Shown here: piece after piece, positions 27,401 through 34,450 of the stretch
Numbering within the stretch: position 1 is the first letter of the stretch
Layout: each line of letters begins with the position of its first letter
Origin: an uncultured Ruminococcus sp.
GTDB lineage: Bacteria > Bacillota > Clostridia > Lachnospirales > Lachnospiraceae
Assembly (NCBI GenBank): GCA_904418845.1
Contig: CAJFQC010000005.1
Coordinates: 1 to 64,000 of the forward strand
DNA: 64,000 nucleotides
Direction: 5' to 3'
Program-made: the position numbers and the translations under genes
Notes under the pieces: generated by a model
Told to the model about the DNA's origin: nothing
What the model saw: the letters and a program-made list of their open reading frames with translations, nothing else
The model's database searches: none

Positions 27401-27638
27401 GAACCATGTTTCCCTTCATCGTACGGTATCTCGGAATCATGTCCTTAATTACACGGGTAAGCACATGGCCGATGTGGGGCTTGCCGTTGGCTGTCGGCGG
27501 CCCGTCATAGAAGATGTAATCCGGACAGCCTTCGCGCTCCTTCATACTCTTCTCAAAAATGTGGTTGTCCTCCCAGAACTTTTCGACTTCCTTTTCACGG
27601 GAGACAAAATTCATGTCAGCGGGAACTTTCTTATACAT
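24483..27638 (-). CDS. ileS: Isoleucyl-tRNA synthetase, probably type 2
   Basis: Charges tRNA-Ile. The chain of 1051 residues has the class I signatures HIGH (GKPHIGHVL, near residue 55) and KMSKS (QKMSKSKGN), a large CP1 editing insert with GWDTHGLP and WTTTPWTLPSN, and an anticodon-binding domain. The wording GPPTANGKPHIGH and THGLPVELEVEK, and the length, resemble type 2 (eukaryote-like) IleRS, a group known for low mupirocin sensitivity; this assignment is by eye. The start at 27638 has GGAAGAGAAAA upstream. A T-box leader and a consensus promoter precede it, and glgP follows immediately. Confidence 0.95.
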   Translation of the reverse strand: MYKKVPADMNFVSREKEVEKFWEDNHIFEKSMKEREGCPDYIFYDGPPTANGKPHIGHVLTRVIKDMIPRYRTMKGNMVPRKAGWDTHGLPVELEVEKLLGLDGKEQIEEYGLEPFIDKCKESVWKYKGMWEDFSGTVGFWADMENPYVTYHNSFIESEWWALKQIWDKGLLYKGFKIVPYCPRCGTPLSAQEVAQGYKDVKERSAIVRFKLADEEAYVLAWTTTPWTLPSNLALCVHPKEDYAKVKAADGNVYYMACALLDTVLGRLAEEGKPAYEVLETYKGTELEGREYEPLFQCTADAAAKQNKKAFYVVCDEYVTLTDGTGVVHIAPAFGEDDASVGRKYDLPFVQLVDEKGNMDETTPFAGLFVKKADPEVLKDLDARGLLYDAPKFEHSYPHCWRCDTPLIYYARESWFIKMTAVREDLVANNNTINWIPESIGKGRFGDWIENVQDWGISRNRYWGTPLNIWECECGHMHSIGSIAELKEMSGNCPEDIELHRPYIDAVTIRCPKCGKEMHRVPEVIDCWFDSGAMPFAQHHYPFENKELFEKQFPADFISEAVDQTRGWFYSLLAVSTLIFNKAPYKNVIVLGHVQDESGQKMSKSKGNAVDPFEALETYGADAIRWYFYVNSAPWLPNRFHGKAVVEGQRKFMGTLWNTYAFFVLYANIDNFDATKYTLEYDKLSVMDKWLLSKMNTMVKEVDNDLDNYRIPEAARALQEFVDDMSNWYVRRSRERFWAKGLEQDKINAYMTLYTALVTVSKAAAPMIPFMTEEIYQNLVRSIDASAPESIHLCLFPEVHEEQIDTELEENMDHVLKLVVMGRACRNASNIKNRQPIGQMFVKAPFALSDFYADIVTDELNVKKVKFTEDVRDFTSYTFKPQLKTVGPKYGKMLGGIKAALDSVDGNAALDEVNETGALKLDVNGQEITLSKEDLLIDTAQTEGYVSENDNGITVVLDTNLTEELLEEGFVREIVSKVQTMRKESDFEVTDRIRVTYNATEKAESVFAKYAAQIAGEVLADEIVKTEPAGYVKEWKINGEAVTMGVEKEGK

Positions 27639-27736
27639 TTTCTCTTCCTTTCTGATCAGTGTCGGCGTTCCTTTACGGTCCCTGACCGGCATTCCTGTCC
27701 CGGACCATCCCAAACGGCACTATCCTTTTCCACGGA

Positions 27737-28033
27737 TAAAGAAAGGCTTCCGTCCTGTAAAAGGACGAAAGCCTGATATCCTCTCGTTTTACCACCTGTT
27801 ACATCATACTTGGACACATGGGTATCCGCATATGGTATCCTCTAACGCGGGACTTACGTCAGCACTTACTCCGCTATCCCTATACTCCATGACACGTTTC
27901 GGCTGCTGCGGCTCAGAAGTGATATTCGGATACTGTCTACTGGCGCCGGGCTCTCACCTTCCCCCGGCTCGCTGTGACGTTCATTCAGCTCCTACTGTCT
28001 CCGTCGTTGCCTTTGCTTTATGGAATGTTATAC
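27737..28033 (-). ncRNA. T-box riboswitch leader of ileS
   Basis: The leader transcript senses uncharged tRNA-Ile and switches between terminator and antiterminator. On the minus strand the T-box AGGTGGTAAAACG lies at 27785-27797, with TGGT to pair the tRNA ACCA end. The terminator AGGCTTTCGTCCTT ... AGGACGGAAGCCTTTCTTT is at 27737-27774. A candidate isoleucine specifier ATC lies at 27921-27923 in GAATATCACTTC within stem I. A stem I loop region with AGTA-type bulges is upstream. The order and spacing fit the class. Confidence 0.88.
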
Positions 28034-28039
28034 GATATC

Positions 28040-28068
28040 ATTATAGGTATGTTGGGCTGGTTAGTCAA
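28040..28068 (-). promoter_or_regulatory. Promoter of the ileS T-box transcript
   Basis: Minus-strand TTGACT (28063-28068), 17-base spacer and perfect TATAAT (28040-28045). The -35 box overlaps the last codons of the upstream decayed acetyltransferase frame. Confidence 0.85.
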
Positions 28069-28636
28069 GCCGATCTTGGAATTTCTGTTCTAAAATATAT
28101 TTGTTGATAAAGTCTTTTATTATCCTTTATCTCTCCAAAGCTGTTGCGAATTACCATCTTGTCACTCTCACTCGCCCTCTTATACACTACCGCGTCTACT
28201 CCTATCGCTACTCTGTCCCCTATTGGTTCTTCGTCGATAATTTTTGCTCCGGCAGCCAGACAAAGACCGTTTCCCAATATGGTGCCTGTTGGATGCCGAA
28301 AGAGAAAGATATCAGGTAACTTACCCTTATATAAGACAAACATATTATTGAAACATTTATTCAGCAATAAAACCTTATCGCATACCGCTCTGTTCTCTAG
28401 CTGCTTCCATGAACTATTCATAAAGTAGTGCAAAACCGGGAATACTAATCTAAGTGTAACTATGAAAAATAAGCCTGGCCTCTATCGTCACTATATACCA
28501 GAAGAGCTATATGATTAAAACAATTTCCCAACCTCTCTAGTACTAAATTCAATGCAATATCTATATTTCCCCTTAAAATAAGGTTGCATCTTATTGTCCG
28601 GGAAGAAATGTTGGCATTGCCTCTCGGGATATTTCT
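28065..28636 (-). pseudogene. Decayed serine O-acetyltransferase-like gene (hexapeptide acyltransferase)
   Basis: Two frames together read like a glycan-cluster serine acetyltransferase. Frame one (28460-28636) gives LVLERLGNCFNHIALLVYSDDRG and then a stop. Frame two (28065-28481) gives LLNKCFNN, then LPDIFLFRHPTGTILG, then AAGAKI and IGDRVAIGVDAVVYK, the left-handed beta-helix region. Compared with the family there is a frame change near 28480 and a loss of roughly 20-30 residues after GTILG. There is no good start or ribosome-binding site. It follows the Rossmann/ParB-like gene, so it was probably the last gene of that operon. A sequencing error would not explain both the frame change and the shortening. 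Confidence 0.65.
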
Positions 28637-28711
28637 TCAGTTCAGTTTTTTCAATAGATAAAACCACTCTGCTTCCACTTCTTTCGCCATATCCTTTTCA
28701 CATAACAGTCT

Positions 28712-29662
28712 CTAATACGAACCGTATTTCTTTGCTCTGCTTAAAATATATTTTTCAAAATCACCTCTAGCAATAACAATCGGAATTTCTGTATGTCCCT
28801 TTGAAAGAAGATATACCGCTCTGTGCAGACCATCTTGTAAATTAAAATATCCCTTCTCATTCCATATACCCTTAGAAGGCGAATCCATAAAAAAATTCAT
28901 CTCATATTTATATGCCTGTTCATAAACCTGATACAGGCTTTTGCGGTCATTTAAAAGCTCCTCTCTCTGCTCCTTGGTTTTTCTTCCCTGCATTTCCATA
29001 TAAAAACTCAGATCGTTTTTTTCACCTTTTAGATATCGAAACAGCTCAAAATAAGGATGAACTTCTTCAATTTTTCTATCTGCATATTGCCGCCATATAT
29101 CAGGATTCATATCCCATATTTTTGAAAAGAACTTCATATTTTTAAATTCTACTGTATATACATCGTCCCTCCCCACCCACATTGTAACCTTTGAATGATT
29201 CTCCTTAATTATCACATAATCTGTATAAACTGTTTCCCATCCGAATAAAGGAATCCCTTTTATGTGCTCAAAACCGCCACTCATCAGATACGCATAATTT
29301 TCACGATACTGTCTGCGGACAGATAAGGGTTGTTTAATATGCATCGGTAAATAGATCAATTTACGCAATCCCGCCGTAGCCAGTTTTTCCGCAACCTCTT
29401 CTTGCTGCAGACCATTTTCTAAGCATATAATAATTATGTCTTCCTGTGATATAAACCGGACCGCTTCATGTGGCAATATCACTCTCCCACAGCAGATTTC
29501 CGCTATAGAATCAGCTCTTTTATCCAAAAAACCTGCAACATGATATCCCGCATCCATTAGTCTATCAGCGATAGTTCTTCCTTTGTTTCCGGCTCCATAT
29601 ATCCATGTAGCCGTATCTTTTTGTAAGTCAAAACAATTTTCATGTCCCTTATCCCCGCTCAT
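28712..29662 (-). CDS. Rossmann-fold protein with a ParB-like C-terminal motif, glycan island
   Basis: A 316-residue protein I cannot assign to a named family. Residues about 15-110 look like a nucleotide-binding Rossmann unit (WIYGAGNKGRTIADRLMDAG, VAGFLDKRAD, DIIIICLEN). The middle is mixed, with YAYLMSGGFEHIKGIPLFGWE and aromatic-rich charged segments. The C-terminus has GYFNLQDGLHRAVYLLSKG followed by EIPIVIARGDF, which resembles the DGxHR core of ParB/sulfiredoxin-like domains. The ATG at 29662 is 7 bases after GGGAGG and 2 bases after the upstream stop. It belongs to a unit with the Rossmann-methyltransferase gene and the GT2 gene. A role in modifying a surface sugar is inferred from context only. 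Confidence 0.65.
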   Translation of the reverse strand: MSGDKGHENCFDLQKDTATWIYGAGNKGRTIADRLMDAGYHVAGFLDKRADSIAEICCGRVILPHEAVRFISQEDIIIICLENGLQQEEVAEKLATAGLRKLIYLPMHIKQPLSVRRQYRENYAYLMSGGFEHIKGIPLFGWETVYTDYVIIKENHSKVTMWVGRDDVYTVEFKNMKFFSKIWDMNPDIWRQYADRKIEEVHPYFELFRYLKGEKNDLSFYMEMQGRKTKEQREELLNDRKSLYQVYEQAYKYEMNFFMDSPSKGIWNEKGYFNLQDGLHRAVYLLSKGHTEIPIVIARGDFEKYILSRAKKYGSY

Positions 29663-29664
29663 TT

Positions 29665-30753
29665 TCACTCCTCCCGCCAGTCTTTCCGCAAGATAACATA
29701 ATGACGCTCTGTAATACCATCATCCATAATATCTCCCTGATTTTCGATATGATATCCGATAGAACGCCACACAGAAAGACAGTCTTCGTACTCTTCATCT
29801 TGTTTCTCACACAAATCGTGTGATTCAAAACAAACATACCCCCCCGCTGACAGCAATTTATCAATTCTTTGCGCATATTCCTCTGGCTCCAAATTCAACC
29901 AATGGTGTATTGCAAAGGAAAAAATCACGTTGTATGTCCGGTCATTTTTCTGGTACCAGTCATGAAAATCTCTGTTAAGAAATGTACAATTCTCTGCCGC
30001 CACATATTCCTTCACACAGTTCGCCACCTCCACAAGGCTCTGATCATATTCCACGCCTGTGACCGTCTTTACCATTGACGCAATTTCCATATCCAAAAAG
30101 CCTGTATTGCAGCCTATATCTAAAATATCCTGCTCCTTTCTCAGAAACTTTTTCATCCTGTATTTTTCAATTCGGTATAGCGTGGGGCGTGTTCCTGTCA
30201 AACCGATTTGTTCAAAGCTCTGGTAAAACTGCACCTGCCCGAAATCCGGTCTCCCGGCCTCTCGGATCTCATTAATATATTTGCGAAAAGCCGCATCCTT
30301 TTCCCTGTCTGCAGGACTCTTTGTAGCATTGTATACCATTTCCTGTTCTTTCGCCCGGTCCATATCAGCATCGGCAATTCTCTGTGGCGCACCCTTTATG
30401 ATAAAGGCTGTAAATTTACAGATAGAATATACATTATGAAATCCCAGCGTCTCTAACAGGGAATTTATCTGCCGTTTGTACACCCCGGCATGAGGAACTA
30501 AAATATGTGCACTTTTATCTTCCAGCTCATGGACATCTATAACGGGCAGCTCTGCAACGTACTTAGGATTATCCCCGCCATTGGAAACAACAAAACCTTT
30601 TATTTTACAAGACATGCCCGCATCTGCTGCAGCCTTCAATGCCCGCTTTGCAGTGTTGGCCGCTCCGTAGATATAATAATCCCCTTTCTTATCGAGCAAA
30701 GCTCTCCATTCTCTATACAACGTTTCCTTATCTATTGTTTTATTTTCTTCCAT
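29665..30753 (-). CDS. Rossmann domain fused to a SAM-dependent methyltransferase
   Basis: A 362-residue protein in two parts. Residues about 22-115 form a Rossmann-like unit (YIYGAANTAKRALKAAADAG, IKGFVVSN, HILVPHAG) similar in layout to that of the next gene. Residues about 190-360 are a class I methyltransferase with motif I DILDIGCNTGF, motif II VTGVEYD and post-motif VIFSFAIHHWL. It probably methylates a sugar or small polar group of a glycan. The stop is followed by the next start two bases later. Base composition is more AT-rich than the flanking core genes, which suggests transfer. Confidence 0.78.
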   Translation of the reverse strand: MEENKTIDKETLYREWRALLDKKGDYYIYGAANTAKRALKAAADAGMSCKIKGFVVSNGGDNPKYVAELPVIDVHELEDKSAHILVPHAGVYKRQINSLLETLGFHNVYSICKFTAFIIKGAPQRIADADMDRAKEQEMVYNATKSPADREKDAAFRKYINEIREAGRPDFGQVQFYQSFEQIGLTGTRPTLYRIEKYRMKKFLRKEQDILDIGCNTGFLDMEIASMVKTVTGVEYDQSLVEVANCVKEYVAAENCTFLNRDFHDWYQKNDRTYNVIFSFAIHHWLNLEPEEYAQRIDKLLSAGGYVCFESHDLCEKQDEEYEDCLSVWRSIGYHIENQGDIMDDGITERHYVILRKDWREE

Positions 30754-31071
30754 ATGAATATCCTATAATCCAATTAGCTCAGATAGTAATTGGCCCTTTC
30801 CTTTATGTGCTGCCACATATTTGCAGGTGCATATATGTGCATTGCAACAGATTTTTTATGTTTCATGCCATACGCATTATCTGTCACACTATATCTCAAA
30901 ATCGAATGCCTGATGAATCCATTTACATCATTTACACAGATTCGTTGCATTAATTTATAATCAAATCCATTCCTTAATAGTCATCAATCGCACTCTTAAA
31001 GCCATCTGCCAAGATCACTACTTTCGTTTCTCTGCTTTCCCATTCTTTTTGAAATATTCCAACACGCCTTA
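30754..31071 (-). other. Intergenic stretch with an out-of-frame C-terminal remnant
   Basis: Between the GT2 and methyltransferase genes there are 318 bases. At 30974-31077 the minus strand encodes a clean tail (LVRRVGIFQKEWESRE followed by TKVVILADGFKSAIDDY, then stop) that starts within the last codons of the GT2 gene in another frame. The rest is AT-rich with no convincing gene, promoter or terminator. Confidence 0.45.
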
Positions 31072-33426
31072 CTAAAGTCTGGTGAGCCGCTCGAATAGCC
31101 GACATGCCTCTGCAATATTGGTCACTCCGTATTTGGACGCATCATAAATACCCTGTCCATTTTCCTTCATCTCTTCATGGTATGTCTTTTCAGCCAGCTT
31201 ATCCTGTTCCTCCCCATACCGCCGAGGGCTTAACATAGGCTCATAAAGCTTCTTGTCGAACCATTCCAGGAACTCAGCCCCTTGCAGCGCAGCCGCGTAG
31301 CGACATTGATGAAGCTTCTTGTCAAACAGTACATCTCTCTTATCCAACGCCGCAACCAGATTTGCAAATATTTTTCTCCAGTCCATAATATCCAAGAGTT
31401 CCTCTGGCAGTGTCCCCAGTGAGATAAGCCGTAATAATGGTCTATACAGACATAGATCCGTATTCGGCACTGTTGGAATAAATTTTTCATAGCCAAACCG
31501 GCTGGCATCTCCCACATGTGCCACCTGATATGCATTCCTGATCCTCTCGTTTTCTTCTTCCAGCTTTCTGTGTACTTCCATCGTAATCTTCCCGATAGAT
31601 GCACTTGACATTCCAGCAATGGTCAGCGGATATTGTACGTGCAGTATCTCATCATTGATACTGATATTCACCATACCCATATAAATATCCTGGCAATTAC
31701 CTGTATAAAGCTCTCCCGTTTTATCCAGGATCTTTTGCAGGTATGCTCTGGCACACCCCGAATTAATGTACAGATTAGGCAGAAGGTACATATACTGAAC
31801 ATCCGACAAAAGAAGCGACAGATACTGCTCCCTCTTAATATGTTGGCATGAAATTTTATCCTTCTGATATTTCCCAGGAACCTCAAACTGGTTTTCCTGT
31901 CCGCCATTGAACCCGGGCCATGCATAAAATCCTCTGTCCCATGCAATTACTTCATCATCCGGATATTGCTTACGCACCCGTTCCAGAGTGCTGAGCGCCC
32001 ACGGAAGAACCCCGTCATCCGCGCCCATGAAAATCAAAAACTCTCCCTGCGCCTGAAGCATGGCAAACTCAAAGCTTTTCAGAAGATTATATTCCCGGGG
32101 AGTCTTATAATACTTAATTCTCGGATCATCCATCTCCAGATACAGGTTGTATATTTCCTTGTTCCCTTCTGTCGAGTTATCGCTCAGCACTACTTCAAAG
32201 TTTCCGTCATATCTCTGGTTCAGACACGTCTGTAGCGTATAACGAAGTGTCTGTGCTGAATTTCTCGCAGGAACAATAATGGAGTAATCATACTGCGCCG
32301 GACGGTCCAGCATAGCCCTAGCGTCCATCCTGTGAATCAGGCTGATATAGGAAAGATAATCCCCCGCCCAGCCAAAAGACATCTGCTCCTCCACGCCTGC
32401 CTCATTTGGGTCATACAGATTTCGCACTTTTCTTCGCAGAAATGGCGTCAGGCTTAACGAATCCAGAATTCCACCCCGCGCCAGAACAACCGCAAACTCT
32501 CCCTTCAGTTCACTGTCCAGTAGATGTTCTAATATATACGCCTGGTTATCTCCCTGAGATTCCTCTCCGGACATAAGTTCAATGGATGGCACTGTCATAC
32601 TGTTCCCGTCTCTTACCATATTTTCAAAGCTGACAGTCACCGTTTTCTCCAGCGGAATTTTTCCTTCCACCGTAAATTCTGCCGGACTCTGGACCGTGTA
32701 TACTCTTTTCCCGAGCTGTGCCAGGATATATCTGACAATCCCCCACTCCGCTTCGTCTGCTTCTTTGCCACATACAAGAACAAATGGTATATCGTTTTCC
32801 GGATACAGTGCCTCTCTGAGGGTGTCTACATTCATAAATTCTTGCATACTATTCCGGGACGCATAGTCTGTACCTCTGCGTTTCAATTCTGTGACAGACA
32901 GAAAATAAAGAATTGTATTATTAAACTTATAATAGGTTTCGGCTAGCTGAGCGAGTCTTCTGTCATCCGCCGGGTCCTCTAAAAACTCTGTTTTTCGCAC
33001 TCTCAGTTCTGTACACAACAGTTCTACAGCCTCACACAGTTCAAAATTTTCCAACACTTTAGAGTCCAGACGGTATTGCCAGAGCATCATTCTCTCAACC
33101 TCTGCCTGATCATTTTCCTGCTGGCCCAACGAGCCCAGTAAATCCAGAAGCTCGATAACTCCAGGATAATCATAGAGAAGCTCATATTTGTTTTTCAGTT
33201 CTTCCCGCTTCTGTTTTGCGGACTTCTTTTCGTTATGTCTCTCTTTGATCACAAAGTATTTCAGCCTGACTGGTTTAACAGAGAACGTATCCTCCATTAT
33301 CTTGATCATATCTTTTTTAATTTTACCGTCTCTGGTTCTTCTGCACGTCTCCAGCTTTTGATCTATCACATCCAACAATTCCAAATATTCTTGTTCTTCT
33401 GTCTTTGCTGCTATCTTTTGTGCCAT
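31072..33426 (-). CDS. Large family 2 glycosyltransferase with extra N- and C-terminal regions
   Basis: Transfers a sugar from a nucleotide donor. In 784 residues the GT-A catalytic domain spans about 375-600. It starts at YSIIVPARNSAQTLRYTL and has the LSDNSTEGN strand and the metal-binding FMGADDGVLPW (DxD-like). The first 370 residues are mostly helical and charged in the first 200, then contain a Rossmann-like alpha/beta stretch (DIPFVLVCGKEADEAEWG). The C-terminal 180 residues are helical. The start has GGAGG 5 bases upstream. It heads the glycan unit with the methyltransferase and Rossmann genes. An out-of-frame tail just after its stop may be a lost C-terminus. Acceptor unknown; no membrane segment is obvious. 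Confidence 0.82.
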   Translation of the reverse strand: MAQKIAAKTEEQEYLELLDVIDQKLETCRRTRDGKIKKDMIKIMEDTFSVKPVRLKYFVIKERHNEKKSAKQKREELKNKYELLYDYPGVIELLDLLGSLGQQENDQAEVERMMLWQYRLDSKVLENFELCEAVELLCTELRVRKTEFLEDPADDRRLAQLAETYYKFNNTILYFLSVTELKRRGTDYASRNSMQEFMNVDTLREALYPENDIPFVLVCGKEADEAEWGIVRYILAQLGKRVYTVQSPAEFTVEGKIPLEKTVTVSFENMVRDGNSMTVPSIELMSGEESQGDNQAYILEHLLDSELKGEFAVVLARGGILDSLSLTPFLRRKVRNLYDPNEAGVEEQMSFGWAGDYLSYISLIHRMDARAMLDRPAQYDYSIIVPARNSAQTLRYTLQTCLNQRYDGNFEVVLSDNSTEGNKEIYNLYLEMDDPRIKYYKTPREYNLLKSFEFAMLQAQGEFLIFMGADDGVLPWALSTLERVRKQYPDDEVIAWDRGFYAWPGFNGGQENQFEVPGKYQKDKISCQHIKREQYLSLLLSDVQYMYLLPNLYINSGCARAYLQKILDKTGELYTGNCQDIYMGMVNISINDEILHVQYPLTIAGMSSASIGKITMEVHRKLEEENERIRNAYQVAHVGDASRFGYEKFIPTVPNTDLCLYRPLLRLISLGTLPEELLDIMDWRKIFANLVAALDKRDVLFDKKLHQCRYAAALQGAEFLEWFDKKLYEPMLSPRRYGEEQDKLAEKTYHEEMKENGQGIYDASKYGVTNIAEACRLFERLTRL

Positions 33427-33582
33427 TTCTTCCTCCGGTTACTGTTTTTATTATTTTTATATATTACTACAACTTTTGCTTCTTTTCAACTTTACCAATA
33501 TAAAAGGATATTATTAACTTGTGATAATGTCACCTTAGGATTCACTTGAGATTTTGTCTCTTTTTGGTATCCTGTAAAAGTT

Positions 33583-34192
33583 ATGAAAGAAGGTAAAATT
33601 ACATTGTCACAAGAACAACTGAAAACTCTTACTGTCATCAATCGTTTTATCCACAAATCTATTTCCAGACAACAGGCTGCTGAGCTTTTAGGCCTTTCTG
33701 CTCGCCAGGTCACACGCTTAAAGAAAGGAGTCCTTACCTCTGGCGCAGAATCCCTCATTCACAAAAATACCTGCAGGAAGCCTGCTCACCCTGTTTCAGA
33801 TGAAATGAAGGATCAAAACTCTGTCGGAAGCGAACCGTTTCCTTGAAATGGAGTACCGTGAACTTTTCAACCAAAAGTTCTCCGTCACACCGGAAGCAGC
33901 GTCCATTTTTGTCCCGACAGCCAAAGGCATCGATCTTGATTCTATCCTCTGTGTAAAACACACACGAAAAACAGATGCAGCCGGAACCTTTTCTTTTAAA
34001 AACCGTTGTTTCCAGATTTTAGACGAAGGGTTCCCGATCATCAATGCCCGCCGTGAGATCACGGTATTGATAAATCCGCGTTTTGGCATCCGGGTAGAGT
34101 ACGGCGGCCGGGTTTACGATACGATCCGATACCTGAAACCACAAAATAAAAACGTCGGTATAAAGATCCCTAAAAAATACGTACAACCGTAG
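33583..34192 (+). pseudogene. ISNCY-family transposase remnant
   Basis: The first piece (33583 onward) has the helix-turn-helix start MKEGKITLSQEQL followed by SRQQAAELLGLSARQVTRLKK and SLIHKNTCRKPAHP, typical of the N-terminus of IS1202-like transposases. Near 33811 the frame shifts and continues as IKTLSEANRFLEMEYRELFNQKF and then FSFKNRCFQIL, the family C-terminus. The DDE catalytic core of a full-length protein is absent. The junction therefore looks like an internal deletion of some hundreds of bases that also changed frame. Confidence 0.75.
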
Positions 34193-34310
34193 AGCCCTAC
34201 TTACAGTTACGGCACAGCAGTGAAGAATGGAGAGCCGTCTGGTGGATGGAAGATTATAACCTGTCACTTAAATTTTTGTATGAATTGTTTTTTGAGAAAT
34301 AAGAGTCTAC

Positions 34311-34340
34311 TTCGTAAAAGGGCAAATGCCCTTTTACGAA
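34311..34340. terminator. Strong hairpin inside the right end of the IS remnant
   Basis: TTCGTAAAAGGGCA and TGCCCTTTTACGAA form a perfect 14-bp stem with a 2-base loop. It could terminate transcripts from the element or shield the element from outside transcription. Confidence 0.6.
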
Positions 34341-34450
34341 AATCACATTATCTTAAAAGAAACTTAATATTAAAAAGGGACATTTTCAAATAAAAACCGT
34401 GCACCAGCCTTCCGTTCAAGGAAGACTGATACACGGTTTTACTCTTTCTT

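Larger units (their letters stand above)
33522..34388 (+). mobile_element. Internally deleted ISNCY/IS1202-type insertion sequence
   Basis: Contains the two ends of a transposase gene (33583-33846 and about 33811-34192, different frames) and candidate terminal inverted repeats: TGATAATGTCAC at 33522-33533 and the complement of GGGACATTTTCA at 34377-34388, matching at 10 of 12 bases. The catalytic middle is missing, so it is non-autonomous. It separates the glycan unit from the metal-ATPase operon. Confidence 0.65.

Noticed and set aside
28441-28516. Plus-strand peptide reading (KPGLYRHYIPEELYD) opposite the decayed acetyltransferase
   Set aside because: It is a short frame without start signal or partner; the minus-strand frames fit a known family much better.
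28640-28700. Short minus-strand peptide starting MAKEVEAEWFYLLKKLN after the Rossmann/ParB-like gene
   Set aside because: Only 17 codons with no strong start context; it may be another remnant but cannot be supported as a gene.
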